This document shows, in pieces, positions 16,278 to 25,224 of a DNA stretch of 31,609 bases. Below the pieces are notes generated by a model. That model had not been told where the DNA came from. It worked only from the letters and a program-made list of their open reading frames with translations, and made no database searches. Position 1 is the stretch's first letter. Each line of letters opens with the position of its first letter. Source of the stretch: Opitutus sp. (lineage in GTDB: Bacteria; Verrucomicrobiota; Verrucomicrobiae; Opitutales; Opitutaceae); assembly GCA_009695065.1 (NCBI GenBank), contig SIBR01000042.1, positions 1 to 31,609 on the forward strand. The letters are read 5' to 3'. The position numbers and the translations under genes are program-made.

Positions 16278-19200
16278 TTGCCGGAAAATGCCAAGCAAAA
16301 ATTGTATCGCATAATTATGAATATAAACAAGATGAATACAAACAATTGGTTCAACGTGGGCCGCCCGTGGACGGCTGCTTCCGTCCTTTTGTTTTGTTTC
16401 GGCCTAATTGCCCAGTCGGCGCATGCTCAGGCCACCCTGACGGGCACCGTGAGCAACGCGGCGACCAGCCGCTCGCTGGAAGGCGCAACGGTGACAATCA
16501 AAGGCACGAACCGCGAGGCCACGACTGATCGCGAGGGAGCCTATCGCTTCGAAAACGTCTCTCCGGGCAGCGTCACCTTGTCGGTGGCCTACACCGGCTT
16601 GACCACCGTGGACGTCCCCGTGGTGGTGACGAGCGGTGTGGTGACCAAGAGTGTCGGCCTGACGGCGGACATCTACACGCTGAGCAAGTTCGTGGTTTCC
16701 GGTGAACGCGAGGGCAATGCCCAGGCGATCACGCTCCAAAAAATGTCGGTCGGCGTGAAGAGCATTGTTTCGACCGATGCCTTCGGCAATCTGGCCGGCA
16801 ATCCGGCTGACCTGCTGGTGCGGTTGCCAGGCGTGGAAGGTGTTTATTGCAGCGACCAAATGCGGTATGTGCGCATCCGCGGCCTCAACCAGAATCTCAC
16901 GACCGTCACGATGGACGGAAATCGTCTGGCCAACGGCGCCTCCGCCGGTGCGAACCGCGATTTCCAGTTCCAGGTGGTTAACTCCGAAACGGTTGAGCGG
17001 CTTGAAGTCGTCAAGTCCCCGACGCCGGACATGGACGGCGACTCCATTGGTGGCGCGGTGAACATGGTTTCCAAGAGCGCTTTCGACAACTCCGGTGAGC
17101 GCCGCGTTCGCGTCTTGTTCGGCGCCACCTCGCGTTGGACCGATCCGCGGCCGAAGCGGCTGCCTCCGCAGTTCGCGTTCTCCTATTCGGAGGTTTTCGC
17201 CAAGAAGCTGGCGGTCGCGATCAACTACAACTATCGCCGGATCTACACGCTGTCGGATTACTCCTCGCAGGGCTATGAGCAGACGCCTATTGGGGTTACG
17301 ACGCCGGCTTACCGCTATTCGGTTGGCATCACCGACTACCGGGAACAAACCACGCGGCGCGGCGGCGGCGTTCGCTTGGACTACAAATTGAGCGATACGG
17401 CTCGCATCTACCTCAACGGCACGTTGAACAACATCACCGAGCACGAATTCGACAGCTATGTGACGTGGTCGACCAATCAGGGCGTCGCCACCGTCGACGC
17501 GGCTGGCAATCTGACGGGCGCGAACGGTATTACGCCTGGCTACACCGAGACCTTCACGGCGGTGCGGCCCGTCGCCAACAGCACGATTAACATCAATTCC
17601 ACCGCTCCCTACAAGGACGGCATAGCCAACTACATCGGCTTCGGCGGCGTCAACAAATATGACAAGCTGAACATCGATTACAGCCTCTACATCTCGGGTG
17701 CGAAGACGAACTACGCCGCACAGAAAGCGCTTGCGTATATCGATCGTGCTGTCGGCTTCACCATTCAGCGGGGCTCCAGTGAGTACTTCCCGACCATTAA
17801 GCAGACGGCCGGTGCGGATTGGACCCAGCTCTCCAACTATACGGAGAACATCTATGGGCGCAGCGGTACGGCCGGTTGGGATCACTTCGAAGGTGCCAAC
17901 ATCAACCTAAAAAAGGATTTCGAGACTCCGGTGCCGACCTACATCAAGGTGGGCTTCCGCCAGCGTAACCAGACTCGCAAGCTCGAATCGAAACCGTGGA
18001 CGGGAGCTTATGTCGGTCCGGATGGCGTGATGGGCGTCAACCCCGCCACGGGAGTCAACGACGATAACCTGGCCCAGTTTGGCCGCGTCGCACCGCGGCA
18101 GCTGGCGACTCAGTCCACCTACTATCCCAATGTGCCGCAGGCGGAACATCCCGCCCGCGGCAACTGGGCGTTCGATTATCTTTTCTTCAATAACCCCAAG
18201 TATTTTAACCGCAACCTCGCGTCGAATCTCCAAACCGAGTTGACCGGTGATCAGAGATTCAAGGAGGATATCGGTGCCTACTACATCATGGGTAACATGG
18301 ATCTCGGCAAAGTGTCGGTCCTCGGTGGCGTCCGGGTCGAGAGCACGGAAGTCGAGGGCACGGGTGCGCGGCAGGTCATCACGCCCGGGGAAGCCGCTCT
18401 TCGCGCGGCCTACGTCGGAACGCTGCCGGCGGCACCGGTGGTCGGATCGGCCGCCGATACGGAAATCATCCGCCGTAATACCGCAGAATATAGCGGCCGT
18501 CAGACGAGGGGTGGAAAATATCGGTATGTGCTGCCCGGCGTGCATTTCAAATACACGCCGTTTGCGGGCTTGGTGACGCGCTTGAGCTATGCGACCAACA
18601 TCGGCCGTCCGAGCATCGGACAGTTGATTCCCCGCACAAACGTCAATATCGACGCCAAGACGGTTTCGTCGAGTAATCCGAGTCTCAAGCCACAGACTTC
18701 GAATAATTTCGACCTGTCGGCCGAATACTACTTCGAACCTGCCGGCGTGGTGTCCCTGGGATTGTTCCGCAAGGAGATGAGAAACTTCATCTACACTGCG
18801 GGTGGCGCGACGGTTCCGACCGGTGCCGACAACGGCTTCGGTGGTGAATACGCGGGCTACCTGTATACGACGCAGTACAATGGTGGTGCCGCCACGGTGA
18901 AGGGCTATGAAATCAATTACAGCCAGCAGTTCACCTTCCTGCCTGGTTTCTGGGCGGGGTTGGGCGGCTATGCCAACTACACCAAGATGAGCGCGGAGGG
19001 TAATTACGGCTCCGGTGGTGCCATCAACACCGGGCTCGGCACCAATCCCCTGCAATCCACGCCGCAGATCGCGGGCTTCTGCCCGGAGACGTGGAACATC
19101 GGGCTCTCCTACATCCGTAATAATCTTACCTTCCGGGCTCAGGCCACCAATCGCGCTCGCTACCTTACCTCTTACAACGTGAACGCCTCCCGGTTGGGCT

Positions 19201-19388
19201 ATGCCCGGGAACGCCTTCGCGTTGACATCAAGACCGCCTACCAGCTGACGAAGCGGGTCGAGCTTTACTTGGATGTCGGCAACATCCTCCCGATGCAGGG
19301 TGGCGACAATGGGGATACTGGCGGCCGTGCGTCCGGCTTTGGCTGGCACGCCCCGCTCTGGTCGTTCGGTGCCAACACGCGCCTGTAA
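16278..19388 (+). CDS. TonB-dependent receptor with carboxypeptidase-like regulatory domain
   Basis: This 1036-residue outer-membrane receptor has these parts: a signal peptide (hydrophobic core about 31-46, cleavage after AHA at 50), a carboxypeptidase-regulatory-like beta domain at about 52-135 (LTGTVSNAATSRSLEGATV), a TonB-box-like KFVVSGE at about 142-148, a plug domain at about 155-265 (PADLLVRLPGV, VRIRGLNQN, IGGAVNM), and a beta barrel to the C-terminus, which ends in an aromatic-rich strand (PLWSFGANTRL). It is of the TonB-Xanth-Caul type often used for uptake of glycans or oligosaccharides. The start is unusual: TTG at 16278 has AGGAG exactly 7 bases upstream, whereas the ATGs at 16317 and 16329 have no Shine-Dalgarno. 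The extra residues lengthen the signal peptide's N-region to about 30. The gene ends 28 bases before a strong terminator. Confidence 0.93.
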   Translation: MPENAKQKLYRIIMNINKMNTNNWFNVGRPWTAASVLLFCFGLIAQSAHAQATLTGTVSNAATSRSLEGATVTIKGTNREATTDREGAYRFENVSPGSVTLSVAYTGLTTVDVPVVVTSGVVTKSVGLTADIYTLSKFVVSGEREGNAQAITLQKMSVGVKSIVSTDAFGNLAGNPADLLVRLPGVEGVYCSDQMRYVRIRGLNQNLTTVTMDGNRLANGASAGANRDFQFQVVNSETVERLEVVKSPTPDMDGDSIGGAVNMVSKSAFDNSGERRVRVLFGATSRWTDPRPKRLPPQFAFSYSEVFAKKLAVAINYNYRRIYTLSDYSSQGYEQTPIGVTTPAYRYSVGITDYREQTTRRGGGVRLDYKLSDTARIYLNGTLNNITEHEFDSYVTWSTNQGVATVDAAGNLTGANGITPGYTETFTAVRPVANSTININSTAPYKDGIANYIGFGGVNKYDKLNIDYSLYISGAKTNYAAQKALAYIDRAVGFTIQRGSSEYFPTIKQTAGADWTQLSNYTENIYGRSGTAGWDHFEGANINLKKDFETPVPTYIKVGFRQRNQTRKLESKPWTGAYVGPDGVMGVNPATGVNDDNLAQFGRVAPRQLATQSTYYPNVPQAEHPARGNWAFDYLFFNNPKYFNRNLASNLQTELTGDQRFKEDIGAYYIMGNMDLGKVSVLGGVRVESTEVEGTGARQVITPGEAALRAAYVGTLPAAPVVGSAADTEIIRRNTAEYSGRQTRGGKYRYVLPGVHFKYTPFAGLVTRLSYATNIGRPSIGQLIPRTNVNIDAKTVSSSNPSLKPQTSNNFDLSAEYYFEPAGVVSLGLFRKEMRNFIYTAGGATVPTGADNGFGGEYAGYLYTTQYNGGAATVKGYEINYSQQFTFLPGFWAGLGGYANYTKMSAEGNYGSGGAINTGLGTNPLQSTPQIAGFCPETWNIGLSYIRNNLTFRAQATNRARYLTSYNVNASRLGYARERLRVDIKTAYQLTKRVELYLDVGNILPMQGGDNGDTGGRASGFGWHAPLWSFGANTRL

Positions 19389-19416
19389 GCGAACTCAAGC
19401 GCATCGTTTTAATTCA

Positions 19417-19452
19417 AACGGGCCCGGCGAAGTCGCCGGGCCCGTTTTTTTG
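19417..19452 (+). terminator. Intrinsic terminator of the TonB-dependent receptor gene
   Basis: A perfect 15-base-pair hairpin (left arm 19417-19431, right arm 19434-19448) with GC core ACGGGCCCGGCGA is followed by a run of T. This is a textbook Rho-independent terminator on the plus strand, 28 bases after the stop codon. Confidence 0.93.
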
Positions 19453-19506
19453 TGTCCGGGGAAAGAGGTGGGGTAATGAGAGCGGACCGATGCGGTAATC
19501 ACTGGC

Positions 19507-19536
19507 CCAAAAAAGGCGGCCCAAGTGGGCCGCCTT
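19507..19536 (-). terminator. Intrinsic terminator of the rodA-rng operon
   Basis: The minus strand reads AAGGCGGCCC, a 4-base loop, GGGCCGCCTT, then a T run (the plus strand shows A residues at 19509-19514). It lies 77 bases beyond the RNase E/G stop codon and faces the plus-strand terminator of the receptor gene, insulating the two convergent units. Confidence 0.9.
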
Positions 19537-19612
19537 GAAGAGGGAGGAGAAGGATTGGTCGCGATGCGATCCGCTGGCACGCTGCGACCGATATCCCGAG
19601 CGCGTTCGTTCT

Positions 19613-21355
19613 CTACTGGTATTCCTCTCCGGTGATGGCGTTGATGATCTTGAAGTTTTCGACGTGGTAGTTGAGGTCCGCGCGGAAGGCCAGTTTCACG
19701 CCGAAGAGCTTTTCTATCCGCACCAGCAGATCGGCGTCTTCGCTGCGCAGGCGCTCGAGGATGCTCGGATGCACGAGGACACGCAGCGAGTATTCCTTGC
19801 CGTCGTTGCGCAACTGGAGCCGGCGGACGACGGACGAGAGCTTGCGTTGCAGTTCGACGGACATGGTCGTCGCGCTCTTCACGATGCCGCGGCCGCGGCA
19901 ATAGGGACAGTCGGTGTAGAGATTGCTCGAGAGCGATTCCTGCTGCCGCTGGCGGGTCATCTGCATGATGCCGAGCGACGAAATCGGCAGGATGTGATTC
20001 TTCGCCTTGTCGGTGGACATCAACTCGACCATCCGCTCATAGACGGCGTTGCGATGGCGCCGCTCCTTCATGTCGATGAAATCCATGATGATCAGGCCGC
20101 CGAGGTTGCGGAGCCGGATCTGCCGCGCGATTTCGGCGGCCGCTTCGAGGTTCACGGCATAGATGACGTTTTTCTCGTCGCCGCCACGGTTCTTGTGAGA
20201 GCCCGTGTTGACGTCGACCGCGATGAGCGCCTCGGTTTCGTCGATGATGATCTCGCCGCCGGACGGCAGGGGCACCTTGCGCTGGCCGGTCTGCTCGATC
20301 TGGCGCTCGATGCTGAACCGCTCGAAGATCGGGATGCTGTCCTTATAGAACGCGATCTTGCCGGCGCTGCGCTTGGAAATCTGGGCGACCAGGTTTTGAG
20401 TGCGCTCGTGGTCGTCCTTGCTGTCGATCAGCACGCGGTCGACTTCCTCGGTGAGAAAATCACGGACGGTGCGCTCGACGAGATCGGGTTCCTGATAAAG
20501 ACAGGCCGGCGAACGCTCGTTTTTCATCTTGGCCACGATCTCCTCCCAAGTCTTGAGGAGGATGTGCAGGTCGCGGACGAAATAGCGGGCCTTCTTGCCT
20601 TCCCCGGCGGTGCGCACGATGACGCCCACGCCTTCCGGCAGCGTCAGTTCGTTGATCAGCGTTTTCAGCCGCTTGCGTTCGAGCGGATCCTCGATCTTCC
20701 GGGAAATGCCGCAACCATCACTGAAAGGCGTGAGGATCAGGTACCGTCCGGGCAGGGAGACATTGGTCGTGGTGCGCGGGCCCTTCGTGCCGATGGGCCC
20801 TTTTGTGACCTGGATGACAATGTCGCTGCCGGGCGGGTAGAACTGCGGGATGTCCTTGACGGTCGGCGCGGCGGGGCGCGGCGGGGCGTTTTTCTTCTTG
20901 TTGACGCGGACGACCTCCACGGAGGAGTCGGCGGCGGCCGGCAGCATGTCCCAATAGTGCAGGAACGCATTCTTGGTATAGCCGATGTCGACGAAGGCCG
21001 CCTTGAGGCCCGGGTCGAGGTTCTTGATGCGGCCCTTGTAGATGCCGCCAACCATCCGGTTGTCGGACTCGCGTTCGATCTCAAATTTTTCGAGCCGGCC
21101 ATCGACGAGGAGCGCCACGCGCTTCTCGAGCGGTTCCGAATTGATAATCAGCTCCCGATAGGCGCCCTTGTCCTTCTGGAACACGGCGAGAATCTTCTGG
21201 AGAAAGGGGCGCTGTTGGGCGCGCTCGGCGGCGCCCGCCTTTAGCTCGGCATTATTGACGATAACAATTTCCTGCTGGGGCGGGGGATTGACGAGTTCTT
21301 CGTCATATTTTTGGGCGACGTCCTGTGGGACGCCGGGTTGCGATGAATCGCTCAT
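19613..21355 (-). CDS. rng: Ribonuclease E/G family endoribonuclease
   Basis: The 580-residue protein has the RNase E/G catalytic core. An S1 RNA-binding domain at about 100-200 ([23 protein letters not shown] read in two parts) carries an internal insertion rich in Lys and Pro at about 143-172. The DNase I-like domain follows with [11 protein letters not shown]381VNTG and IIMD425FIDM, whose aspartates bind the catalytic Mg2+. A CPYCRGRG zinc-link motif at 483-490 is conserved. The protein cuts single-stranded RNA at 5'-monophosphorylated ends in rRNA maturation and mRNA decay. It lacks the long disordered scaffold of RNase E, so an RNase G-like label fits. It is co-oriented with and 93 bases downstream of rodA, and ends at a strong terminator. 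It ends in TAG. Confidence 0.93.
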   Translation of the reverse strand: MSDSSQPGVPQDVAQKYDEELVNPPPQQEIVIVNNAELKAGAAERAQQRPFLQKILAVFQKDKGAYRELIINSEPLEKRVALLVDGRLEKFEIERESDNRMVGGIYKGRIKNLDPGLKAAFVDIGYTKNAFLHYWDMLPAAADSSVEVVRVNKKKNAPPRPAAPTVKDIPQFYPPGSDIVIQVTKGPIGTKGPRTTTNVSLPGRYLILTPFSDGCGISRKIEDPLERKRLKTLINELTLPEGVGVIVRTAGEGKKARYFVRDLHILLKTWEEIVAKMKNERSPACLYQEPDLVERTVRDFLTEEVDRVLIDSKDDHERTQNLVAQISKRSAGKIAFYKDSIPIFERFSIERQIEQTGQRKVPLPSGGEIIIDETEALIAVDVNTGSHKNRGGDEKNVIYAVNLEAAAEIARQIRLRNLGGLIIMDFIDMKERRHRNAVYERMVELMSTDKAKNHILPISSLGIMQMTRQRQQESLSSNLYTDCPYCRGRGIVKSATTMSVELQRKLSSVVRRLQLRNDGKEYSLRVLVHPSILERLRSEDADLLVRIEKLFGVKLAFRADLNYHVENFKIINAITGEEYQ

Positions 21356-21448
21356 GGTGGGTGTGTTGGTTGATCACGGGGCCCCCGGGAGCGGCAGTTG
21401 CAGCGCAGGAAATTCTGGCAGGGCGGTCCATGGCGCGAAGAAGGGATT

Positions 21449-22732
21449 TCATGCGAAATCCTTCCTGAAGCGCCAGACGCTCTGGACCAGTCCTTGCAGC
21501 AAACAGCAACTGAGCACAAAGGAACCACCGTAGCTGATGAGGGGAAGCGGTATGCCCGTGATGGGCACAAGCCCGATGGTCATCGCGATGTTCACAAACA
21601 CATGCACGGCGAACAGCACGGTGACGCCGATGGCGAGCAACGTGCCGAAGCGGTCCCTTGCGGAACTGGCAATGCGAATGCCGTTGAACAACACTATCCC
21701 AAACAGGCTCAGGACCGTGAGGCTTCCCAGAAATCCTTTTTCCTCCGCGATCACCGCGAAGATAAAATCGTTGTGTGCCACGGAGCGCGGCAGGTAGCCG
21801 AGCTGCGCCTGCGTGCCCTCCGTCCAACCCTTGCCGGTGAGCCCGCCGCTGCCGACCGAGATCTTCGACTGCCGCTGATTCCAGCCAATGCCGGTCGGGT
21901 CGTAGTTATCGGGGTCGACGAAAGAGAGAATACGGTTCCGCTGGTAATCCCTGAAAGGCATGAGGGGGTTACCCTCCTTCTCAAAGCGCCCGCGGTCGTG
22001 CGTGAATGAGTAGTTGTTCGCGCGCATAAACTGCACGTAGCGAGCACTATCCCACGTTACCAAGCCCATCAAGAGCAGGAACGCCCCCAGCGCGACCAGG
22101 AAGAAGCGCGTGGAAAGTTTGGAGACGTAGAGCATCGCAAAGACCATCGGGGGCAGGACAATTGCCGATTTCAGGTCGGGCTGGAGCAGGATAAGCAGCA
22201 TGGGCGCGCCCACCGCAAGGGCCAATTTCCCGAGCGTGCCCAGCGATTGGTTGATCGTGCCGATTTTCGCGCGGATCAGGACACTGGCGGTGATCAGCAG
22301 CACGGCGATCTTGGCCGTTTCCGAGGGTTGAAAGCTGCCCAGGGGTCCCAGCGGAATCCAGCGCTGGGCGCCCCAGCGCTCCGCCGCGGCCCCGCCGACC
22401 CCCGGAATGAGGACGACGAAGAGGGGCAGGAGGCACGTGATGTAGAACCAGTGCGCCACGCTGAGCCAGAAGCGGTAGTCGATCAGCGAAACCGACGTGT
22501 AGATCGCCGCGCCCAGCACCAGATAGACGATCTGCTTGAACCAATTCTGCCGGAGGAGGCCGAGGATCCCTTCCGCCGGGGCCAGCCGCGTGTCCGAAAA
22601 TTGCGCCGAATAGATGAAAGCGACCCCCAAAATCCCGAGCACGAACAACGCCACCGGCGTGAGCACGTCCCAATTTCCGCGCGTCGTCGGCTTGAAGACG
22701 TTCAGGTATTCGGTGGGTGCGGAGAGTTTCAC
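21449..22732 (-). CDS. rodA: Rod-shape-determining peptidoglycan glycosyltransferase RodA
   Basis: This 427-residue SEDS-family membrane protein has about ten hydrophobic segments. Diagnostic blocks are GSFQPSETAKIAVLL, the conserved DYQRNRILSFVDPDNYDP loop, GWNQRQSKISVGSGGLTGKGW, HNDFIFAVIAEEKGF and the C-terminal GIPLPLISYGGS. RodA polymerises glycan strands of the elongating cell wall with a class B penicillin-binding protein. The favoured start is GTG at 22732, whose GTGA overlaps the TGA of the truncated methyltransferase gene upstream; this suggests translational coupling in the ancestral operon. A longer form from ATG at 22798 is open but would run entirely inside that methyltransferase remnant. 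mreB, mreC and the penicillin-binding protein are not in view. rng follows 93 bases later. Confidence 0.92.
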   Translation of the reverse strand: MKLSAPTEYLNVFKPTTRGNWDVLTPVALFVLGILGVAFIYSAQFSDTRLAPAEGILGLLRQNWFKQIVYLVLGAAIYTSVSLIDYRFWLSVAHWFYITCLLPLFVVLIPGVGGAAAERWGAQRWIPLGPLGSFQPSETAKIAVLLITASVLIRAKIGTINQSLGTLGKLALAVGAPMLLILLQPDLKSAIVLPPMVFAMLYVSKLSTRFFLVALGAFLLLMGLVTWDSARYVQFMRANNYSFTHDRGRFEKEGNPLMPFRDYQRNRILSFVDPDNYDPTGIGWNQRQSKISVGSGGLTGKGWTEGTQAQLGYLPRSVAHNDFIFAVIAEEKGFLGSLTVLSLFGIVLFNGIRIASSARDRFGTLLAIGVTVLFAVHVFVNIAMTIGLVPITGIPLPLISYGGSFVLSCCLLQGLVQSVWRFRKDFA

Positions 22733-22863
22733 GGGGCGGTGCGGACGGCGATATAGCTCTTGGTCAGGCCAAGAAATCGTTCCCGCAGAATCGTGCAATC
22801 AGGGAAAAGGACGCGCATCTCCTCGAGCGTTAGCAACCGAACCTCGTCGAGAAACGTCTCGAC
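22729..22863 (-). pseudogene. C-terminal remnant of a class I SAM-dependent methyltransferase
   Basis: In the frame offset by one from RodA, the minus strand reads [19 protein letters not shown] followed by [15 protein letters not shown] and a TGA. This is the typical C-terminus of small class I methyltransferases (an arginine-leucine strand, ELRxLFP, then RERxxGLTKSxxA). Only 44 residues are recognisable; upstream of about 22863 the similarity stops abruptly at a GC-rich palindrome and the sequence becomes the end of an EpsI gene on the other strand. The stop codon overlaps the GTG start of rodA. Most of the gene, including its SAM-binding domain, is missing. Confidence 0.65.
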
Positions 22864-22879
22864 CGGCCCGGGGGGCCGG
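22863..22879. repeat. GC palindrome at a gene-fragment junction
   Basis: CCGGCCC-GGG-GGGCCGG forms a perfect 7-base-pair hairpin with a 3-base loop. It sits exactly where the methyltransferase remnant (left) meets the EpsI remnant (right), so it marks a probable recombination or assembly junction. Confidence 0.6.
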
Positions 22880-22882
22880 CCG

Positions 22883-23140
22883 CTCGAGCCGCAGTTGGTG
22901 GCGTATTGGTTCGTGGGGGCGGACGAGGTGGTGGCGACGCACTGGCAACGGCTGGCCAGCGACGCCTGGAATCGGGTCGTCCACGCCCGGGCGGATCGCT
23001 GGGCCTATGTATTGATGCAAACCGATGCTTCCGATGACGAAGCGGCGGCGCTCGCGCGGATGCAGTCCGTGCTTGAGGCCACGCTGCCGGTTTTTCAGCG
23101 AGTGCCGGCACCGCGGAACGGTGCCGGCAAGAAAACTTGA
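22883..23140 (+). pseudogene. C-terminal remnant of exosortase-associated protein EpsI
   Basis: The last 85 codons before the RNase Y gene read [24 protein letters not shown] and then [14 protein letters not shown], the hallmark C-terminal blocks of EpsI/exosortase C-terminal-domain proteins (YWFV..., RWAYV...). EpsI proteins are usually near 220 residues with an N-terminal membrane segment. Here nothing upstream of about 22883 matches: those bases belong to a methyltransferase end on the other strand. The frame remains open back to a GTG or ATG near 22760, but those residues are Arg/Ser-rich shadow sequence. The TGA stop overlaps the proposed TTG start of rny. EpsI acts with exosortase in polysaccharide export or surface sorting; no exosortase remains in the window. 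Confidence 0.7.
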
Positions 23141-24753
23141 GGTTTGTAAAGCGCTCCCTACGTTCTGGCGACTTGACGAACGGAAGTGCAGCCGACCTGA
23201 CCCTGCTATTCGCGCAAATTGGCGCGTTCGAGTGGTCGCTTCCGGTGGCGTTGGTCGTAGGGGGAGGCATCGGTTTTCTGGTGGTGTGGGCCTTCACGCG
23301 GCACACCCGGCGGATGGCCCACGAGCAGGTCGCCGAATTGATCGAGGTCGCCCGGCGGGAGGCCGCGGTGGTGGCGGAGGAATTCAAGCAGAAGGCGGAG
23401 GCGGAGATGCAGGAAAAGCGCGCGGAGGTGAACCGGGAGTTCGACCGGCGCGAAATCGAAAGCGACGTGCGGTTGCGGGAGATCCGCGCGCACGAGGAGT
23501 CGCTCGCCCTGCTCGATTACCAACTGGAGCAGCGGCAGGAGCGGTTGAACCGCGAAGGAGCCGCCGTGAAGCAGGCCCGCGATGCGATTCGGGCGCTCTC
23601 CAAGAGCGTGCGCAAGCGCCTTGAAGGGGTGTCCCAGCTCGACGCCGAAGTGCTGCGCAAGGAGCTCCGGGAGGAGGTTCTCCTCGAATGTCAGGACGAA
23701 TTTCGCGCCCTGCGGCGGGCGACGCTGGAGAAGTCCGAGCAGGAGCTCCAAAGCGAAGCCCGGCGCATCCTGATCGCGGTGATGCAGCGGATTGCGACGA
23801 AACCGAACAACGACCTCACCGCCACGATCATCCAGCTGCCGACCGAGGAGATGAAGGGCCGCATCATCGGCCGCGAGGGCCGCAACATCAAAGCCTTCGA
23901 GGCTGCAACCGGCGTGACGCTGCTGATCGACGAATCGCCGCAAATGGTGCTCGTGTCGTCGTTCGATCCCGTGCGGCGCGAGGTGGCGCGGACCGCGCTC
24001 GATGCGCTCGTCAAGGACGGGCGCATTCATCCGGCCTCGATCGAGGAATTCGTGAAACGCGCCCAAGAGGAGATCGAACTCGTGACCACCCAGGCGGGCG
24101 AAGAGGCCGTGGGGCGGCTGAACATCAACGGGGTGCATCCCGAAATCATCAAGCTGCTCGGTCGGCTCAAATACCGCTTCGCCTACAATCAGAACGCGCT
24201 CGACCATTCGATCGAGACGGCGTTTCTCGCCTCGATCATTGCGAGCGAGGTGGGGCTCGATCCCAATGTGGCGAAGCGCGCGGGCCTGCTACACGACATC
24301 GGCAAGGGTGTTTCCGGCGAACTCGAGGGCAGTCATGCCCTGATCGGCGCTGAGTTTATCAAGCGGTACGGCGAGACACCGATCGTGGTCAACGCCGTGG
24401 CCGCCCACCACGAGGAGGTGAAGCCCGAGACCGTTTACGCCGGTCTGGTGATCCTGGCGGACACGATTTCCGCCGTGCGGCCCGGGGCGCGCGCCGAGTC
24501 GATGACCAGCTACATCCAGCGGCTGGGCCGGCTCGAAAAACTCGCGGTTTCGATCGAGGGTGTGCAGCAGGCATTCGCGATTCAGGCGGGCCGTGAAATC
24601 CGCGTGGTGGTGTCGCCCCAGGAAGTCACGGACGACCGCGCCCGGGAAATCGCCAAGGAGCTGCGCGCGCGCATCGAAGCCGAACTACAGTACCCCAGCA
24701 CGATCAAGATCACCGTGATCCGCGAAAGCCGGTTTACGGAAACCGCGACGTGA
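23137..24753 (+). CDS. rny: Ribonuclease Y
   Basis: The 538-residue product has the RNase Y layout: a membrane helix at about 34-53 ([20 protein letters not shown]), a long charged coiled coil at about 60-210, a KH domain with [10 protein letters not shown] at about 241-250, and an HD domain with His-Asp at about 386-387 (LLHDIGKG) and HSIETAF near 357. RNase Y is a membrane-anchored endoribonuclease that starts mRNA decay. The start is uncertain: the frame opens with TTG at 23137, whose TTGA overlaps the EpsI remnant's stop, and another TTG lies at 23173; neither has a good ribosome-binding site. Its presence within 2 kb of an RNase E/G gene is notable because most bacteria rely on one or the other. 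Confidence 0.94.
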   Translation: MRFVKRSLRSGDLTNGSAADLTLLFAQIGAFEWSLPVALVVGGGIGFLVVWAFTRHTRRMAHEQVAELIEVARREAAVVAEEFKQKAEAEMQEKRAEVNREFDRREIESDVRLREIRAHEESLALLDYQLEQRQERLNREGAAVKQARDAIRALSKSVRKRLEGVSQLDAEVLRKELREEVLLECQDEFRALRRATLEKSEQELQSEARRILIAVMQRIATKPNNDLTATIIQLPTEEMKGRIIGREGRNIKAFEAATGVTLLIDESPQMVLVSSFDPVRREVARTALDALVKDGRIHPASIEEFVKRAQEEIELVTTQAGEEAVGRLNINGVHPEIIKLLGRLKYRFAYNQNALDHSIETAFLASIIASEVGLDPNVAKRAGLLHDIGKGVSGELEGSHALIGAEFIKRYGETPIVVNAVAAHHEEVKPETVYAGLVILADTISAVRPGARAESMTSYIQRLGRLEKLAVSIEGVQQAFAIQAGREIRVVVSPQEVTDDRAREIAKELRARIEAELQYPSTIKITVIRESRFTETAT

Positions 24754-24761
24754 GCAATGAA

Positions 24762-24816
24762 GTAGCGAGTAGCGAGCATCTGGCGGTCGAGGGTTTGTGG
24801 TATTTCTACTCGCTAC
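24762..24816. repeat. TAGCGAG repeat forming an inverted repeat
   Basis: The direct repeat GTAGCGAG-TAGCGAG at 24762-24776 is answered by CTACTCGCTAC at 24806-24816, an exact 11-base complement of 24762-24772, and by further CCGCTACCCG words to 24825. It fills the 93-base gap between rny and queF and would fold as a hairpin in RNA. The same word family is found at 6786-6826. No run of T follows, so it is not a classic terminator. Confidence 0.7.
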
Positions 24817-24846
24817 CCGCTACCCGGTGCCCACTACTTTTCAGAA

Positions 24847-25212
24847 ATGGCTGACCCGAAGATCCTCGAAACCTTTCCCAATCCCGCCCCGCAGCGCGAT
24901 TACGTGATCGAGCATACACATCACGAGTTTACCTCGATGTGTCCGATTACCGGGCACCCGGATTTCGCGACCATCACGGTACGGTACATCGCGGACAAGA
25001 CCTGCGTGGAGCTAAAATCGCTGAAGCTCTATTTTCACGCGTTTCGCAACGAAGGGATTTTCTTCGAAGCCGTCACGAACCGCATCTGCGACCATCTCGG
25101 CGCCGTACTGAAGCCGCGCTCGCTCGCAATCGTGGCCGACTGGAAGGGCCGCGGCGGCATCACGTCCAAGATCACCGCGGAGTGGCGCAGCCCCAAGGGC
25201 CGGAAAAAATAA
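24847..25212 (+). CDS. queF: NADPH-dependent 7-cyano-7-deazaguanine reductase (QueF, type I)
   Basis: The 121-residue protein reduces preQ0 to preQ1 in queuosine synthesis. It has the tunnel-fold QueF features: the catalytic cysteine in FTSMC32PITGHPDFA, the QueF motif ELKSLKLYFHAFRNEG, whose ELKSLK and RNEG blocks bind substrate and NADPH, and a glutamate in FFEAVTN. The length equals the short unimodular (YkvM-like) type. It stands alone; other que genes are not in the window, and no preQ1 riboswitch is evident upstream. The upstream gap contains the TAGCGAG inverted repeat. A convergent phosphatase gene ends 12 bases after it. Confidence 0.96.
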   Translation: MADPKILETFPNPAPQRDYVIEHTHHEFTSMCPITGHPDFATITVRYIADKTCVELKSLKLYFHAFRNEGIFFEAVTNRICDHLGAVLKPRSLAIVADWKGRGGITSKITAEWRSPKGRKK

Positions 25213-25224
25213 ACCGGCCTTTAA

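Noticed and set aside
22733..22798. RodA start at ATG 22798
   Set aside because: The extra 22 residues lie wholly within the methyltransferase remnant, and a GTGA overlap at 22732 is the more usual arrangement.
22760..22882. A longer EpsI-like protein starting near 22760
   Set aside because: These residues are antisense to the methyltransferase C-terminus and have no similarity to the EpsI N-terminus.
24754..24846. preQ1 riboswitch before queF
   Set aside because: The gap is filled by the TAGCGAG inverted repeat and shows no preQ1 aptamer-like H-type pseudoknot pattern.
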